Shown here one piece after another: positions 14,373-14,791 of a DNA stretch of 14,791 nucleotides; the first letter of the stretch is position 1; each line of letters starts with the position of its first letter. The position numbers were made by a program, and so were the translations under genes. Origin of the DNA: CADEED01 sp035761265. Lineage in GTDB: Bacteria > Pseudomonadota > Gammaproteobacteria > Steroidobacterales > Steroidobacteraceae. Under the pieces are notes generated by a model. The model was not told where the DNA came from and did not search any database. It saw only the letters and a list, made by a program, of their open reading frames with translations. The stretch spans positions 1 to 14,791 of the forward strand of contig DASTRL010000206.1 of the NCBI GenBank assembly GCA_035761265.1, given 5' to 3'.

Positions 14373-14381
14373 CGTAGGACG
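14373..14381 (-). promoter_or_regulatory. CGTCCTACG box upstream of lipoprotein paralogue 3
   Basis: This nine-base sequence is identical to the one upstream of paralogue 1 and has a degenerate relative, CGCCCTACA (13012-13020), upstream of the 88-residue gene. It lies 58 bases before the start codon, within promoter/operator range. It could be a regulator site or part of a dispersed repeat. Confidence 0.3.
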
Positions 14382-14394
14382 GATACGCGAGGGG

Positions 14395-14419
14395 CATCGG
14401 CGCAGGCCGACATCGGCGC
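14395..14419. repeat. CATCGGCGC direct repeat pair
   Basis: CATCGGCGC occurs at 14395-14403 and 14411-14419, 16 bases apart, in the 143-base gap between the LytTR regulator and paralogue 3. Two short direct repeats resemble the general form of LytTR operators, but the spacing differs from the usual one of about 21 bases. Confidence 0.2.
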
Positions 14420-14458
14420 CGCGCGGGCCTGATAAGCCGTCGTGGCGCGCGCGGCGCG

Positions 14459-14791
14459 CTAGCGGGCGCCGAGGTCGCGCATGACCGTGGCGCGGCGCGA
14501 GCGGCTCACGGTGACCCGTTCGCCAGACTGCAGCACCACCACGAGCTCGCCGTCCTCGAGGCGGTCCAGGCGCTGGATGCGCGCGACGCTGACCAGCGCG
14601 CCGCGGTGCACTCGCAGGAACTTCCGGCCGAGCCTTTCCTCGAGCTTCTGCAGCGGCTCGCGCACCAGGTGCACGCGGCCGAGCGCGTGGATCTGCGCGT
14701 AATAGTCCGCGGCCTCGATCCATTCGATATCGCCGACATTGACCCAGCTGATGCGCCGGCTCTCGTGCACGGTGATGCGGTCGGCTTCGCG
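14459..14791 (-). CDS. LytTR-family response regulator, C-terminal DNA-binding domain (5' end outside window)
   Basis: The frame is open to the window edge, so about 110 C-terminal residues are seen. They form a complete LytTR domain: the DIEWIEAADYYAQIHA opening, VHLVREPLQKLEERL, FLRVHRGALVSVARIQRL and the final strands VVVLQSGERVTVSRSR. LytTR domains bind paired short DNA repeats, as in AlgR, LytR and AgrA, usually behind a phospho-receiver domain that would lie beyond 14791. A GTG at 14770 could be read as a start but would split the first strand of the domain, so I treat the gene as 5' truncated. The domain lies upstream of, and on the same strand as, the lipoprotein cluster, making it a candidate regulator. 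Confidence 0.88.
   Translation of the reverse strand, partial: READRITVHESRRISWVNVGDIEWIEAADYYAQIHALGRVHLVREPLQKLEERLGRKFLRVHRGALVSVARIQRLDRLEDGELVVVLQSGERVTVSRSRRATVMRDLGAR

Noticed and set aside
1..14791. Defence system, toxin-antitoxin, CRISPR array, prophage or transposon
   Set aside because: No transposase, integrase, nuclease, Cas-like protein, spaced repeat array or terminal inverted repeat pair was seen on either strand.

Overview
The window looks like a chromosomal segment of a high-GC Gammaproteobacterium. A Steroidobacter/Xanthomonadales-like lineage would fit, but no 16S or marker gene is present, so the taxonomy is inference from GC-rich codon use, lipoprotein signals and the types of gene seen. 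It holds 14 protein-coding genes, two of them cut by the window ends. I see no rRNA, tRNA, CRISPR array, insertion sequence, integrase or phage gene.

Layout. Positions 1-87: the 3' end of a plus-strand gene. 188-3472: unrelated housekeeping or accessory genes, namely a SnoaL/NTF2-like protein (+), a secreted HExxH metallopeptidase (-), a GNAT acetyltransferase (+), a DUF4184-type membrane protein (+) and a small acidic hypothetical (-). Between the metallopeptidase and the acetyltransferase lies about 230 bp of non-coding DNA. It holds a -35/-10-like pair, a foldable stretch and a clear intrinsic terminator that stops short of the acetyltransferase gene. This is a candidate attenuator/riboswitch or small RNA.

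3588-11869: a probable signalling and cell-surface module. A 900-residue PKD/BIG2 lipoprotein (-) is divergent from an ECF-type sigma factor (+). The sigma factor is followed by a Hanks-type Ser/Thr kinase with an N-terminal zinc ribbon, one membrane span and a periplasmic TolB-like/TPR region, and then by a secreted, C-terminally anchored von Willebrand type D domain protein. No anti-sigma factor is present, so the kinase is the natural candidate for the sensor that controls the sigma factor. The two surface proteins are candidate targets.

11891-14791 (all minus strand): the C-terminal LytTR DNA-binding domain of a response regulator (cut by the window edge), then three paralogous coiled-coil outer-membrane lipoproteins of 193-207 residues with a small 88-residue proline/acid-rich protein between them. 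Leaders in this cluster share a CGTCCTACG-like box; one copy overlaps an AlgR-like sequence, which fits a LytTR regulator next door. Several intergenic spaces hold near-perfect GC-rich hairpins. One perfect 11-bp stem carries a stop codon in its loop.
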